From the NCBI RefSeq assembly GCF_036021035.1, contig NZ_CP107930.1, forward strand, positions 3,224,001 through 3,288,000: a stretch of 64,000 nt of DNA, in the 5' to 3' direction. Origin of the DNA: Kineococcus sp. NBC_00420 (GTDB taxonomy: Bacteria > Actinomycetota > Actinomycetes > Actinomycetales > Kineococcaceae). Under the pieces are notes generated by a model. That model made no database searches and was not told where the DNA came from. It worked only from the letters and a program-made list of their open reading frames with translations. Position numbers and translations under genes: made by a program. This document shows, one piece after another, positions 8,162 to 17,502 of this stretch (position 1 is the first letter of the stretch; each line of letters begins with the position of its first letter).

Positions 8162-8176
8162 TTGCACTGAGTGCAA
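8162..8176. promoter_or_regulatory. 15-bp palindromic operator upstream of second TetR gene
   Basis: TTGCACT-G-AGTGCAA is a perfect inverted repeat 9 bp upstream of the chosen GTG (8186), with a TTGACG -35-like hexamer at 8150-8155 just before it. It overlaps the alternative GTG at 8171, which is one reason for preferring 8186. It is the probable autoregulatory site of the TetR protein. Confidence 0.65.
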
Positions 8177-8185
8177 AGTAGAGAC

Positions 8186-10397
<2,212 letters not shown>

Positions 10398-10406
10398 CCG
10401 CCGCGG

Positions 10407-10463
10407 GTGGGATCGTTGCCTCCCCGGTGTCGCTGGACGACACCGGGGAGGCAACGATCCCAC
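10407..10463. terminator. Bidirectional terminator, 26-bp perfect stem
   Basis: Arms 10407-10432 and 10438-10463 are perfectly complementary over 26 bp with a 5-nt loop. It sits between the convergent MFS gene and iolG, so it can serve both. There is no T-run. Confidence 0.8.
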
Positions 10464-10475
10464 GAGGAACGCGCG

Positions 10476-11486
10476 TCAGGACAGGTCGACGGAGACCGTC
10501 CGGCCCTCGCGGGCCGACACCTCGCAGGCGTCGGCCAGCACGAGCGCCGCGCGGCCGTCCTCGAACCCGGGGGAACCCGCGACGGTCTCGCCGCGGACCG
10601 TGGCGATGAACGCGGCGAGTTCCCGTTCGTAGGCCTCCCGGTAGCGTTCCAGGAAGAACCGGCGGTACGGCTCGCCCGTCGAACTGGAGGCGCCGGTCGA
10701 GGAACGCACGATCGTCGGCGTCACGTTCCCGACCTCGAGCAGCCCGTCCGGACCGAACGCCTCGAGGCGCTGGTCGTAGCCGTAGGCGCTGTGCCGGGAG
10801 TTCGTGATGACGATGGACTCGCCCCCGGAACCCACGAGGGTCGTCACGGCGGCGTCGAAGTCGTCGTGACCGGCGATCCCGGTGTCGAACTGCCGCAACC
10901 CGACCGCGGTCACCGAGACGATGTCCGGCACGAACGAACGCGCCATGTCCAGGTCGTGGATGGCCATGTCGCGGAAGATCCCGCCGGACAGGGGCACGTA
11001 GTCGGCGGGCGGCGGTTCCGGGTCGCGGCTGGTGATGGCCAGGTGCTCGAGACGACCGATCTCGCCGGCCTGGACGCGACGGCGCAGTTCCGCGAAGTGC
11101 GGGTCGAAACGGCGGTTGAACCCGAGGACCACCGGGGCCTCGGCCTGCCGGGCGCGCGAGCGGATCGCGTCGACGCGCGCGAGGTCGAGGTCGATGGGCT
11201 TCTCGCACAGGGCGGGTAGCCCCGCGTCGAGGCAGGCCTCGAGCAGGTCGACGTGGGTCGGGGTGGGGGAGGCGATGATCACGGCGTCGATGTCGTCGGC
11301 GCGGATCGCCGCCAGCGGGTCCGACGTCGCCCGCCCGCCGAACGCCGCCGCGGTCCGTTCGGCCCCCGCGATGAGGGCGTCGCAGGCGACCTGCAGCACG
11401 GCGTCCCCGCTGCGGTGGATGCTCGCGGCGTGGACCTGGCCGATGCGGCCGGTGCCGATCAGCGCGAAGCGCAGGGGCTGGGACAT
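10476..11486 (-). CDS. iolG: Inositol 2-dehydrogenase-like Gfo/Idh/MocA oxidoreductase
   Basis: A 336-residue NAD(P)-dependent dehydrogenase. The N-terminal Rossmann fold starts with FALIGTGRIGQVHA. CEKPIDLDL holds the catalytic Lys, GFNRRFDPHFAEL follows, and GGIFRDMAIHDLDMAR carries the catalytic Asp/His pair typical of IolG, which oxidises myo-inositol to scyllo-inosose. The ATG at 11486 is clear. No other iol gene is adjacent. A near-ideal promoter and the palindrome TGGACCGGTCCA lie just upstream, so control by a LacI-type repressor is likely. The Gfo/Idh/MocA family is certain; the inositol assignment is probable. Confidence 0.82.
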   Translation of the reverse strand: MSQPLRFALIGTGRIGQVHAASIHRSGDAVLQVACDALIAGAERTAAAFGGRATSDPLAAIRADDIDAVIIASPTPTHVDLLEACLDAGLPALCEKPIDLDLARVDAIRSRARQAEAPVVLGFNRRFDPHFAELRRRVQAGEIGRLEHLAITSRDPEPPPADYVPLSGGIFRDMAIHDLDMARSFVPDIVSVTAVGLRQFDTGIAGHDDFDAAVTTLVGSGGESIVITNSRHSAYGYDQRLEAFGPDGLLEVGNVTPTIVRSSTGASSSTGEPYRRFFLERYREAYERELAAFIATVRGETVAGSPGFEDGRAALVLADACEVSAREGRTVSVDLS

Positions 11487-11520
11487 CGGTGTCCTTCCGA
11501 GAGGGGCGTGAGTCCGTTGG

Positions 11521-11532
11521 TGGACCGGTCCA
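11521..11532. promoter_or_regulatory. LacI-type operator of iolG
   Basis: TGGACCGGTCCA is a perfect 12-bp palindrome with the central CG typical of LacI/GalR operators. It starts immediately downstream of the -10 box of the iolG promoter, so bound repressor would block initiation. No LacI-family gene is in the window. Confidence 0.65.
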
Positions 11533-11561
11533 ATGCTAAGGAAGCCTCCACTCCCGGTCAA
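11533..11561 (-). promoter_or_regulatory. Predicted vegetative promoter of iolG
   Basis: Read on the minus strand: -35 TTGACC (11556-11561), a 17-nt spacer, -10 TAGCAT (11533-11538). This is the best sigma-A-like promoter I found in the window. The palindromic operator follows it directly. Confidence 0.65.
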
Positions 11562-11573
11562 CGCCGCCCCTCC

Positions 11574-11676
11574 CCGCGGAAACGACACCCTCCGCCCCAC
11601 ACCGCCCGTCCCGGGGGCGGAAACAACCCTTTCCGCCCCCGGAGCCCCGCGGGAAGGGCGGAAAGTGTTGTTTCCG
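11574..11676. repeat. Cluster of three related palindrome-forming motifs
   Basis: A ~24-bp motif of the form GCGGAAAC-R-ACMC-YY-TCCGCCC occurs at 11574-11597, again at about 11616-11636, and inverted at 11653-11676. Any direct copy can pair with the inverted copy, and the middle copy also forms its own 13-bp hairpin. It fills the gap between the iolG promoter and the end of the LuxR regulator gene. Confidence 0.7.
11611..11642 (-). terminator. Hairpin downstream of LuxR regulator
   Basis: Arms 11611-11623 and 11630-11642 pair perfectly (13 bp, 6-nt loop). It is the most likely terminator for the minus-strand regulator/kinase operon ending at 11703, but could be part of the alternative pairing in the repeat cluster. 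Confidence 0.6.
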
Positions 11677-11702
11677 CGGGACGGGGGGAGGTAGGGGGAG
11701 GG

Positions 11703-12389
11703 TCAGAGGAGGCGGCGGGCGGCGGCCCAGCGGGTCAGCTCGTTGCGGTTGGACAGCTGCAGCTTGCGCAGCACCGCGGACACGTGGGTCTCGACGGTCT
11801 TCACCGAGATGAAGAGCTCCTTCGCGACCTCCTTGTAGGCGTAGCCGCGGGCGATGAGCCGCATCACCTCACGCTCGCGCGCCGACAACCGGTCGAGCTC
11901 GTCGTCGACCGCGGCGACCTCGCCGGCGCCGGAACCGAACGCGTCGAGGACGAAACCCGCCAGTCGCGGCGAGAACACGGCGTCTCCGTCGGCGACCCGG
12001 CGCACCGCCGCGGCGAGTTCTTCGCCGCTGATGGCCTTGGTGACGTAACCCCGTGCGCCGCGGCGGATCACGGCGATGACGTCGTCGGCGGCGTCGGAGA
12101 CCGACAGGGCCAGGAACCGCACCGGAGGGTCGGCCGTGAGCAGCGACGCGCACTGCGCGAGCACCTGCGCCCCACCGGACCCCGCTCCGGGCGCGGGGTT
12201 CTCGTCCGGCCCCGACGGCAGGTGCACGTCGAGCAGCACGACGTCGGGCCGCAGGCGCTGCACCGCCGCCACCGCACCGCTCACGTCGGCCGCCTCGCCG
12301 ACGACCTCGAGGTCGTCGGCGGAGGAGAGCTCCGCGCGGACGCCGGAGCGGACCATGCGGTGGTCGTCGACGACGAGGACCCGGATCAC
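11703..12389 (-). CDS. LuxR/NarL-type response regulator (PspC kinase partner)
   Basis: A 228-residue regulator from a GTG at 12389 overlapping the kinase stop. The receiver domain (1-~140) begins IRVLVVDDHRMVRSG with the phospho-acceptor Asp in DVVLLDVHLPSG. An unusual Gly/Pro-rich insert (GPDENPAPGAGSGG) follows that site. The C-terminal LuxR helix-turn-helix is complete (LSAREREVMRLIARGYAYKEVA, then ISVKTVETHVSAVLRKL). Together with the kinase at 12386 it forms a two-component system, probably sensing envelope stress. Confidence 0.9.
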   Translation of the reverse strand: MIRVLVVDDHRMVRSGVRAELSSADDLEVVGEAADVSGAVAAVQRLRPDVVLLDVHLPSGPDENPAPGAGSGGAQVLAQCASLLTADPPVRFLALSVSDAADDVIAVIRRGARGYVTKAISGEELAAAVRRVADGDAVFSPRLAGFVLDAFGSGAGEVAAVDDELDRLSAREREVMRLIARGYAYKEVAKELFISVKTVETHVSAVLRKLQLSNRNELTRWAAARRLL

Positions 12390-13615
12390 GACGTGCCTCC
12401 CGGCAGTACGAGCGCCACCTCGGTGCCGCCGTCGGCGGGCCGCCGCACGGTCGCCCGACCGCCGGCCCGGCGCATCCGGCCGATGATGGACTCGCGCACC
12501 CCCAGCCGGTCGTCGGGGACGTCGTCCACCTCGAAACCGGGACCCCGGTCGCGCACGAACACCTCCACACCTGCACCGACGGCTTCCGCGTACACCGACA
12601 CGGTCCCACCCGCGTGCCGGCCGGCGTTCAGCAGTGCCTCCCGGGCCGCCTGGGCCAGCGACGTCAGCGGCTTGTCGAGGACCCGGTTGTCCAGGTCGCC
12701 CACGACGACGACCTCGACGACGGCCCCCGACACGTCCTCGACCTCCGTCGCCGCGGCCCGCAGCGCAGCCCCGAGCGTGCCGGCGCTCTGCCCGTGGTCG
12801 CCGTACAACCACTGCCGCAGTTCGCGTTCCTGCCGTCGCGCCAACCGGGCGACCTCGCCGGCGTCCGACGACCGCTTCTGGATGAGGGTGAGGGTCTGCA
12901 GCACCGAGTCGTGCACGTGGGCGGCCAACTCGGCCCGTTCCTGCTCACGCGCCAGGGCCGCCCGTTCCTCCCCGAGGTCCTGCCACAGCCGCACCACCCA
13001 GGGCGCCAGCACGACGGTCACCCCCGCGAGGATCCCCAACCCGGCGACCGTGGAGCGCCAGAACTGGGTCGGGTCGCCCACGACGAACAGGAACATCAGG
13101 GCGAGGACGACGAGTGCGGCGCCCACCGCCACCCGCAGCGCGGCCCGCCGCCCGTCCGTGGAGTCCGCCACCAGCCGACGTCGACGGGTCGTGTCGAGCT
13201 GGCCCCACGCCAGCACCACGCCCGCGCCGGCCACGAGCAGCGGGGCCGCGAACCGCGAGGACCCCTTGAGCAGGTTCATCGCCGGCAGCAACCCGAAGCA
13301 GACGACCAGGGCGATCCCGGCCAGGGCGTTGCGGTGCGCCACGACCCACGCGGCGGCGTCGGAACGCTGCTCCGGAGGCAGCGCGAGCTGGTTCTCGTCG
13401 GGCAGCAGCAACCACAGCGCCGCGTAGAGCGCGACGCCGAAACCCCCGAGGAACGCCCCCGCGACGAACACCGTCCGCACGCGTGACGACGGGATCCCGG
13501 TGTGGGCGGCGACGCCCGCGGCCACGCCGGCGACCCGGCGGTGCTCGACCGCGCGGACCAGGGCCGGTCGCGGTGCGGGCCCCGTCGCGGGGGGTGCCGT
13601 CGTCTGCGTGCTCAC
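12386..13615 (-). CDS. PspC-domain sensor histidine kinase (HisKA_3 type)
   Basis: A 409-residue kinase from a GTG at 13615. The first ~75 residues are a PspC domain (VEHRRVAGVAAGVAAHTGIP, then a LWLLLPDE membrane segment). Further membrane helices follow to ~residue 215. The dimerisation/phospho-acceptor helix has ELAAHVHDSVLQTLTLIQ with the NarL-type HD(S) site, and the ATPase part has AREALLNAGRHAG and DRGPGFEVDD. It pairs with the LuxR regulator. PspC kinases facing other PspC genes are a common actinobacterial envelope-stress arrangement. Confidence 0.9.
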   Translation of the reverse strand: MSTQTTAPPATGPAPRPALVRAVEHRRVAGVAAGVAAHTGIPSSRVRTVFVAGAFLGGFGVALYAALWLLLPDENQLALPPEQRSDAAAWVVAHRNALAGIALVVCFGLLPAMNLLKGSSRFAAPLLVAGAGVVLAWGQLDTTRRRRLVADSTDGRRAALRVAVGAALVVLALMFLFVVGDPTQFWRSTVAGLGILAGVTVVLAPWVVRLWQDLGEERAALAREQERAELAAHVHDSVLQTLTLIQKRSSDAGEVARLARRQERELRQWLYGDHGQSAGTLGAALRAAATEVEDVSGAVVEVVVVGDLDNRVLDKPLTSLAQAAREALLNAGRHAGGTVSVYAEAVGAGVEVFVRDRGPGFEVDDVPDDRLGVRESIIGRMRRAGGRATVRRPADGGTEVALVLPGGTS

Positions 13616-13729
13616 CCGCCGATCGTGGCACGCGACCCCCACCCCGGGGATCCCCCGAGCGCCGGAACCAGGGTCGACTCAGGGAAACCCCGGATGTGCC
13701 CGGGGTGTCCCGGCGAGCAGTCTCGAACC

Positions 13730-14143
13730 ATGACCACGAGCGAGAACACCCAGCAGACCGACCCCCGCCCCGAGACCCTGCAGGTCCCGGCCGCGCAGAA
13801 CTCCGCCGACCGCTTCTTCGCGGCGATCCGCCGCTCCGGCCTCGTCCGCAGCCAGGACCGCTGGGTCGCCGGGGTCGCCGGCGGCATCGCCGGACGCCTC
13901 GGCATCGACCCCCTCGTCGTGCGGATCGCCTTCATCGTGCTGAGCCTCTTCGGGGGACTCGGGTTCGGCCTCTACGGCCTCGCCTGGGCCCTGCTGCCCG
14001 ACGCCTCGGCGGCGGCCGGGCGCATCGAGGCCCAGGCGGCCCAGCGCGGCGACGTCTCCGGCGCCCTGGCCCTCGCGGTCGGGCTCGTCGTCCTCGACCT
14101 GATCCTCGGCCAGGGCCTGCTCGGCCTCGGCTGGATCTTCTGA
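13730..14143 (+). CDS. PspC-domain membrane protein
   Basis: A 137-residue protein from the ATG at 13730. The PspC domain occupies ~residues 38-85 (RSQDRWVAGVAGGIAGRLGID, then GLYGLAWALLPDA). A second hydrophobic segment closes the C-terminus (LALAVGLVVLDLILGQGLLG). It is divergent from the PspC kinase across a 114-bp gap and is followed by a larger paralogue with the same N-terminal layout (GRIEAQA..RGDVSGA in both). The likely role is envelope-stress sensing together with the kinase. Confidence 0.87.
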   Translation: MTTSENTQQTDPRPETLQVPAAQNSADRFFAAIRRSGLVRSQDRWVAGVAGGIAGRLGIDPLVVRIAFIVLSLFGGLGFGLYGLAWALLPDASAAAGRIEAQAAQRGDVSGALALAVGLVVLDLILGQGLLGLGWIF

Positions 14144-14187
14144 GACCCCCCTTCCCCCGTCCCGCTGCCTACCGGGAGAGTCGACCC

Positions 14188-15600
14188 GTGACCAGCACCA
14201 CCGCCCCGCCGGAAGGACCCGCCCCCCCCGGGCCGGTCCGGGACTGCCGGGCGACGTTCTTCCGCTCCGTGCGCGAGCTCGGGGTCGTCCGTGGCGAGGA
14301 CCGCTGGTTCGCCGGGGTCTGCGGCGCCGTCGCGGCCCGCACCGGGTACGACCCCCTGCTGGTGCGGGGGACCGTCGCCGCCCTCACCGCCGTCGGCGGT
14401 CTCGGTCTGGCCTGCTACGGACTCGCCTGGTTGCTGCTGCCCGACGCACGGAAGTCCGGGCGCATCGAGGCCGAGGCGGTGACCCGGGGCGACGTCTCGG
14501 GGGCGGCCTGGCTGGCCGGTGCCCTCGTCGTCCTCGACCTGTTCGTGCCGCGGGCCCTGGTGGGGATCCTCACCACCGGCCGGGCCGGGCCCGGCTGGGG
14601 TTTCCTCATCACCACCCTCGTCGCGCTGCTCGGCTGGTGGGTTTTGCGCGACCAGCGCTTCACGCAGTTCGCGCCCCCGCGCCCCCGCCTCTCGCTGGCG
14701 AAGACCCCGAAGGCCCCGCCGTCGTCGGCCCACCGGGACCAGCCCGAGCCCCCGCCCGCCGTCGAACCGGGACCCGTCCGTGAACCCGTCGCCGGGTTCG
14801 GGTCCGCGACCGAACGCAGCGCCGCCGCCCGGGCGGAGAAGCACCGCCTCGTCCAGGAGCGCGCGCGGGAACGGGCGGCCGCGGCCAAGGCCCGCCGTCG
14901 CCCCGGATCGCCCCTGCTCACCACCGCCGTCCTCGGTCTCGCGCTGCTCGCCGCCGGGGCCGTGGTCGTCGTCGGCCTGCTGGTCGACCTCCCCGGTCGG
15001 ACCGTGCCGCTGGCCTGCTGCGCCGCCGTCGCCGTGATGGGGTTCGGGGCCGTCCTCGCCGGGGTCCGGGGCCGGCGCACGGCCCTGGTCGGGCTGGCCT
15101 GGCCCGCGGCGTTCTGCGCCGTCGCCACCTCCCTCCTCCCGCCCGCGACGGGCTGGACCTGGCAGGTGCAGAAGACCTGGAGCCCCACCGGCGCGACCGC
15201 GCTGAGTTCCGCGGTGGGGCAGCTCAGCGTCGACCCGTCCCGCCTCGACGGGGGACCGGCCCGGGCCACCATCCCCGCGGGGCGCCTCGACGTCCTCGTC
15301 CCCGACGACGCGACGGTGCTCGTCGAGGTGCGCGTCCTCGCCGGCTCGGTCCGGTGGCAGGACGTCGACGTCGTGGCGCTCGACGGCACGGCCGCGCAGC
15401 GCTCCGTCGACGGCGCCGACCTCAGGCAGGTCTTCGCCGTCGGTCCCGACGCGGCCGCCCTCGCCGACACCGTGGTGGTCCGCGGTGACGACCCCGTCGA
15501 CTGGACCGTCCCCGCGGGGACCCCGGAACTGCAGGCCGTCGCCTGGACCGGTGAGGTCCGCCTCGCCGCCGCCGGTTCGACCCTCCTGGAGGACCGGTGA
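14188..15600 (+). CDS. PspC protein with C-terminal LiaF/toast-rack-like domain
   Basis: A 470-residue protein from a GTG. Residues ~25-95 are a PspC domain, then a membrane segment, a Pro-rich and charged cytoplasmic linker (~175-235), and three hydrophobic helices (~238-320). A beta-rich C-terminal part (~345-470) contains IPAGRLDVLVPDDATVLVEV, which resembles the toast-rack/DUF2154 domain of LiaF-type proteins. PspC plus toast-rack is a recognised actinobacterial envelope-stress architecture. The GTG of the next gene overlaps its stop. Confidence 0.82.
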   Translation: MTSTTAPPEGPAPPGPVRDCRATFFRSVRELGVVRGEDRWFAGVCGAVAARTGYDPLLVRGTVAALTAVGGLGLACYGLAWLLLPDARKSGRIEAEAVTRGDVSGAAWLAGALVVLDLFVPRALVGILTTGRAGPGWGFLITTLVALLGWWVLRDQRFTQFAPPRPRLSLAKTPKAPPSSAHRDQPEPPPAVEPGPVREPVAGFGSATERSAAARAEKHRLVQERARERAAAAKARRRPGSPLLTTAVLGLALLAAGAVVVVGLLVDLPGRTVPLACCAAVAVMGFGAVLAGVRGRRTALVGLAWPAAFCAVATSLLPPATGWTWQVQKTWSPTGATALSSAVGQLSVDPSRLDGGPARATIPAGRLDVLVPDDATVLVEVRVLAGSVRWQDVDVVALDGTAAQRSVDGADLRQVFAVGPDAAALADTVVVRGDDPVDWTVPAGTPELQAVAWTGEVRLAAAGSTLLEDR

Positions 15601-15824
15601 ACCCGCGGGGCCCCGACGTCGGGGCCGTCCTCGGTGGTCTCGTCCTGGTGGCCCTCGCGGCGGCCGTCGCGGCGCACGAGGTCCTCGACCGCAGCTGGGA
15701 CTGGAAGTGGTACGCCGCCGGAGTTCTCCTGCTCACCGGCGTCGCGGTCGTCACGACCGCGGCGGTGGGGGCCCTGGGTACCGCGCGGGCGGCTCCCCGG
15801 GCCGAGGACGACCCGCCCCGGTAA
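15597..15824 (+). CDS. Small two-TM membrane protein of the PspC locus
   Basis: A 75-residue protein starting at a GTG that overlaps the upstream stop (GTGA), so it is translationally coupled. Two hydrophobic segments (VGAVLGGLVLVALAAAVAAH and WYAAGVLLLTGVAVVTTAAVG) are separated by a short polar DRSWDWKW turn. No family is recognised. Its position makes it an accessory of the PspC stress operon. Confidence 0.75.
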   Translation: MNPRGPDVGAVLGGLVLVALAAAVAAHEVLDRSWDWKWYAAGVLLLTGVAVVTTAAVGALGTARAAPRAEDDPPR

Positions 15825-15834
15825 CCTCGGGCGC

Positions 15835-16908
15835 GTGGAGAACCCGGTGGGAACCGTGACCGTCGAGCAGGCCTGGGGAACGTTCGAGGACGGAACCCCG
15901 ATCGCGCGCTGGGTCCTGGACGACGGGAGGGTGCGGGTCGGTCTCGTCGAGCACGGCGCGAGGATCCAGTCGGTGCTCGTCCCCGACCGGGACGGGAACC
16001 TCGTCGACGTCGTCCTCGGGTTCTCCGACCTTGCGCCCTACACCGCCAAGGGACGCTCCTTCGGGGCGACGATCGGGCGGTTCGCCAACCGCATCCGGGG
16101 CGGGACGTTCACCCTCGACGGGATCAGCTTCGCCGTCCCGCCGACCGACCGCGGCAACGCGATCCACGGCGGACCGCACCCGTTCTCGGAACGGCGCTGG
16201 AGCGCCCACCCCGTCGAGGGGGCCTGCGGGGTCCGGTTCTCGCTGCTCAGCCCCGACGGCGACAACGGGTTCCCCGGAAACCTGTCGGTGCACGTCAGCT
16301 ACGTCCTGCGCGGTGGTGTCCTCACCGTCCTCGCGAGCGCGACCACCGATTCGACGACCGTCGTGAACCTCACGAACCACGCCTACTGGAACCTCGCGGG
16401 CGACGGAGCGGGGACGGTCGACGCGCAGCTCGTGCAGGTCGCCGCCGACCGCTTCCTCCCCGTCGACGACAGCGGACTGCCGACGGGTGAGTTCCGTCCC
16501 GTCGAGGGCACCCCGTTCGACCTCCGCGAACCCGTTCCGGTCGGCTACCGCGTCGACCTCGAGGACGAGCAGCTGGCCCGCGGTAAGGGTTTCGACCACT
16601 GCTTCGTCCTGGCCGACGTCCCCGGCGGGCGCCGTGACGTGACGTTCGCGGCCAAGGTCGAGGAACCCGTCTCCGGGCGGACCCTCGAGGTCTGGACCGA
16701 CCAGCCCGGGGTGCAGTTCTTCACCGGGGGCTCACTGGCCGGGACGCTCGTGGGCAAGGCGGGGCAGACCTACGGGCCCCGGGCCGGGTTCGCCCTGGAA
16801 GCCCAGGGTTTCCCCGACGCCCCGAACCACCCCGAGTTCCCGACGACCGTCCTGCAGCCCGGCGAGGAGTTCCGCACCGTCACCGAGTTCCGCTTCGGCC
16901 TGGCCTGA
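15835..16908 (+). CDS. galM: Aldose 1-epimerase (galactose mutarotase)
   Basis: A 357-residue cytoplasmic enzyme that interconverts alpha and beta anomers of aldoses. GATIGRFANRIRGGTF, the His in NAIHGGPHPFSERRW, the His in NLTNHAYWNLAG and the catalytic Glu in FALEAQGFPDAPNHPEFP are all in the expected order. The start is taken as the GTG at 15835; a GTG at 15856 is an alternative. It stands alone between the PspC locus and a convergent CGNR gene, so the sugar it serves is not indicated by neighbours. Confidence 0.9.
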   Translation: MENPVGTVTVEQAWGTFEDGTPIARWVLDDGRVRVGLVEHGARIQSVLVPDRDGNLVDVVLGFSDLAPYTAKGRSFGATIGRFANRIRGGTFTLDGISFAVPPTDRGNAIHGGPHPFSERRWSAHPVEGACGVRFSLLSPDGDNGFPGNLSVHVSYVLRGGVLTVLASATTDSTTVVNLTNHAYWNLAGDGAGTVDAQLVQVAADRFLPVDDSGLPTGEFRPVEGTPFDLREPVPVGYRVDLEDEQLARGKGFDHCFVLADVPGGRRDVTFAAKVEEPVSGRTLEVWTDQPGVQFFTGGSLAGTLVGKAGQTYGPRAGFALEAQGFPDAPNHPEFPTTVLQPGEEFRTVTEFRFGLA

Positions 16909-16928
16909 GCGCTCCCGGACCCCGGTGG

Positions 16929-17441
16929 TCACCCCCGGGCCCGGCGGTAGGTCCGCGTCTTGTGGCGGTTGCCACAGACCTCCATCGAGCACCACCGTCC
17001 GCCACCGTTGCGGGAGGTGTCGTAGAACGCCCAGCGGCAGTCCTCGGACGCGCAGAGCTTCAGCCGGCTCCAGCGGCCCGAGGCGACGCTGACGGCCACC
17101 GTCTCGACGAGGGTGTCGAGACCGTCGACGCCGGTCTGCGCCGCCACCCGCAGACTCCCCGACGGGTCCGCGACCAGGCGCAGCGGGAAGCGGTCCAACG
17201 CGGGTTCGCTCCCCAGCAGGGCCTCGCGCAACGCTGAGCGCAGCGCCCTGGCCGTGGTCACGTCGGCCGGGCGGACCGGGTCCCCGGCGAGGTCGCGGTC
17301 GTCCAGCCAGGCCGACAGGTCCTCGGGCGAGGTGAGTGCGTCCCGACGGAGGTGCTGTTCGCCGTGCCGGCTGAACGTCCGTTCGTCGAGGGTGTTGAGG
17401 AACTGCTCCACGACCTCGAGGTCCACGACCGGTGCGTTCAC
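16929..17441 (-). CDS. CGNR zinc-finger regulator (ABATE domain)
   Basis: A 170-residue probable transcription regulator. The N-terminal ~110 residues form the ABATE (stress-induced) domain (VVEQFLNTLDERTF). The C-terminal zinc finger has the conserved C-A-S-E-D-C, then C-S-M-E-V-CGNR and the basic tail KTRTYRRARG. It is divergent from an epoxide hydrolase across 61 bp containing an imperfect inverted repeat, so it may regulate that gene and itself. Confidence 0.88.
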   Translation of the reverse strand: MNAPVVDLEVVEQFLNTLDERTFSRHGEQHLRRDALTSPEDLSAWLDDRDLAGDPVRPADVTTARALRSALREALLGSEPALDRFPLRLVADPSGSLRVAAQTGVDGLDTLVETVAVSVASGRWSRLKLCASEDCRWAFYDTSRNGGGRWCSMEVCGNRHKTRTYRRARG

Positions 17442-17461
17442 GACACCAGCTTACGGCGTCA

Positions 17462-17494
17462 CCGGTGTTGCCTCGCGGCGACACCGGCTATAGC
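17462..17494 (+). promoter_or_regulatory. Inverted repeat and -10 box between CGNR and epoxide hydrolase genes
   Basis: CCGGTGTTGCC (17462-17472) and GGCGACACCGG (17477-17487) form an 11-bp inverted repeat with one mismatch. TATAGC at 17489-17494 follows at once and ends 8 nt before the GTG at 17503, which leaves no room for a leader, so the hydrolase transcript is probably leaderless. The repeat would cover the upstream promoter region and is a candidate operator of the CGNR protein. Confidence 0.55.
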
Positions 17495-17502
17495 CTCCAC
17501 TG

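Noticed and set aside
13618-13625. GCCGATCG near the PspC genes as another sigma-28 promoter
   Set aside because: No TCAA/TTCA at the right distance and the eighth and seventh bases differ from the four chemotaxis elements.
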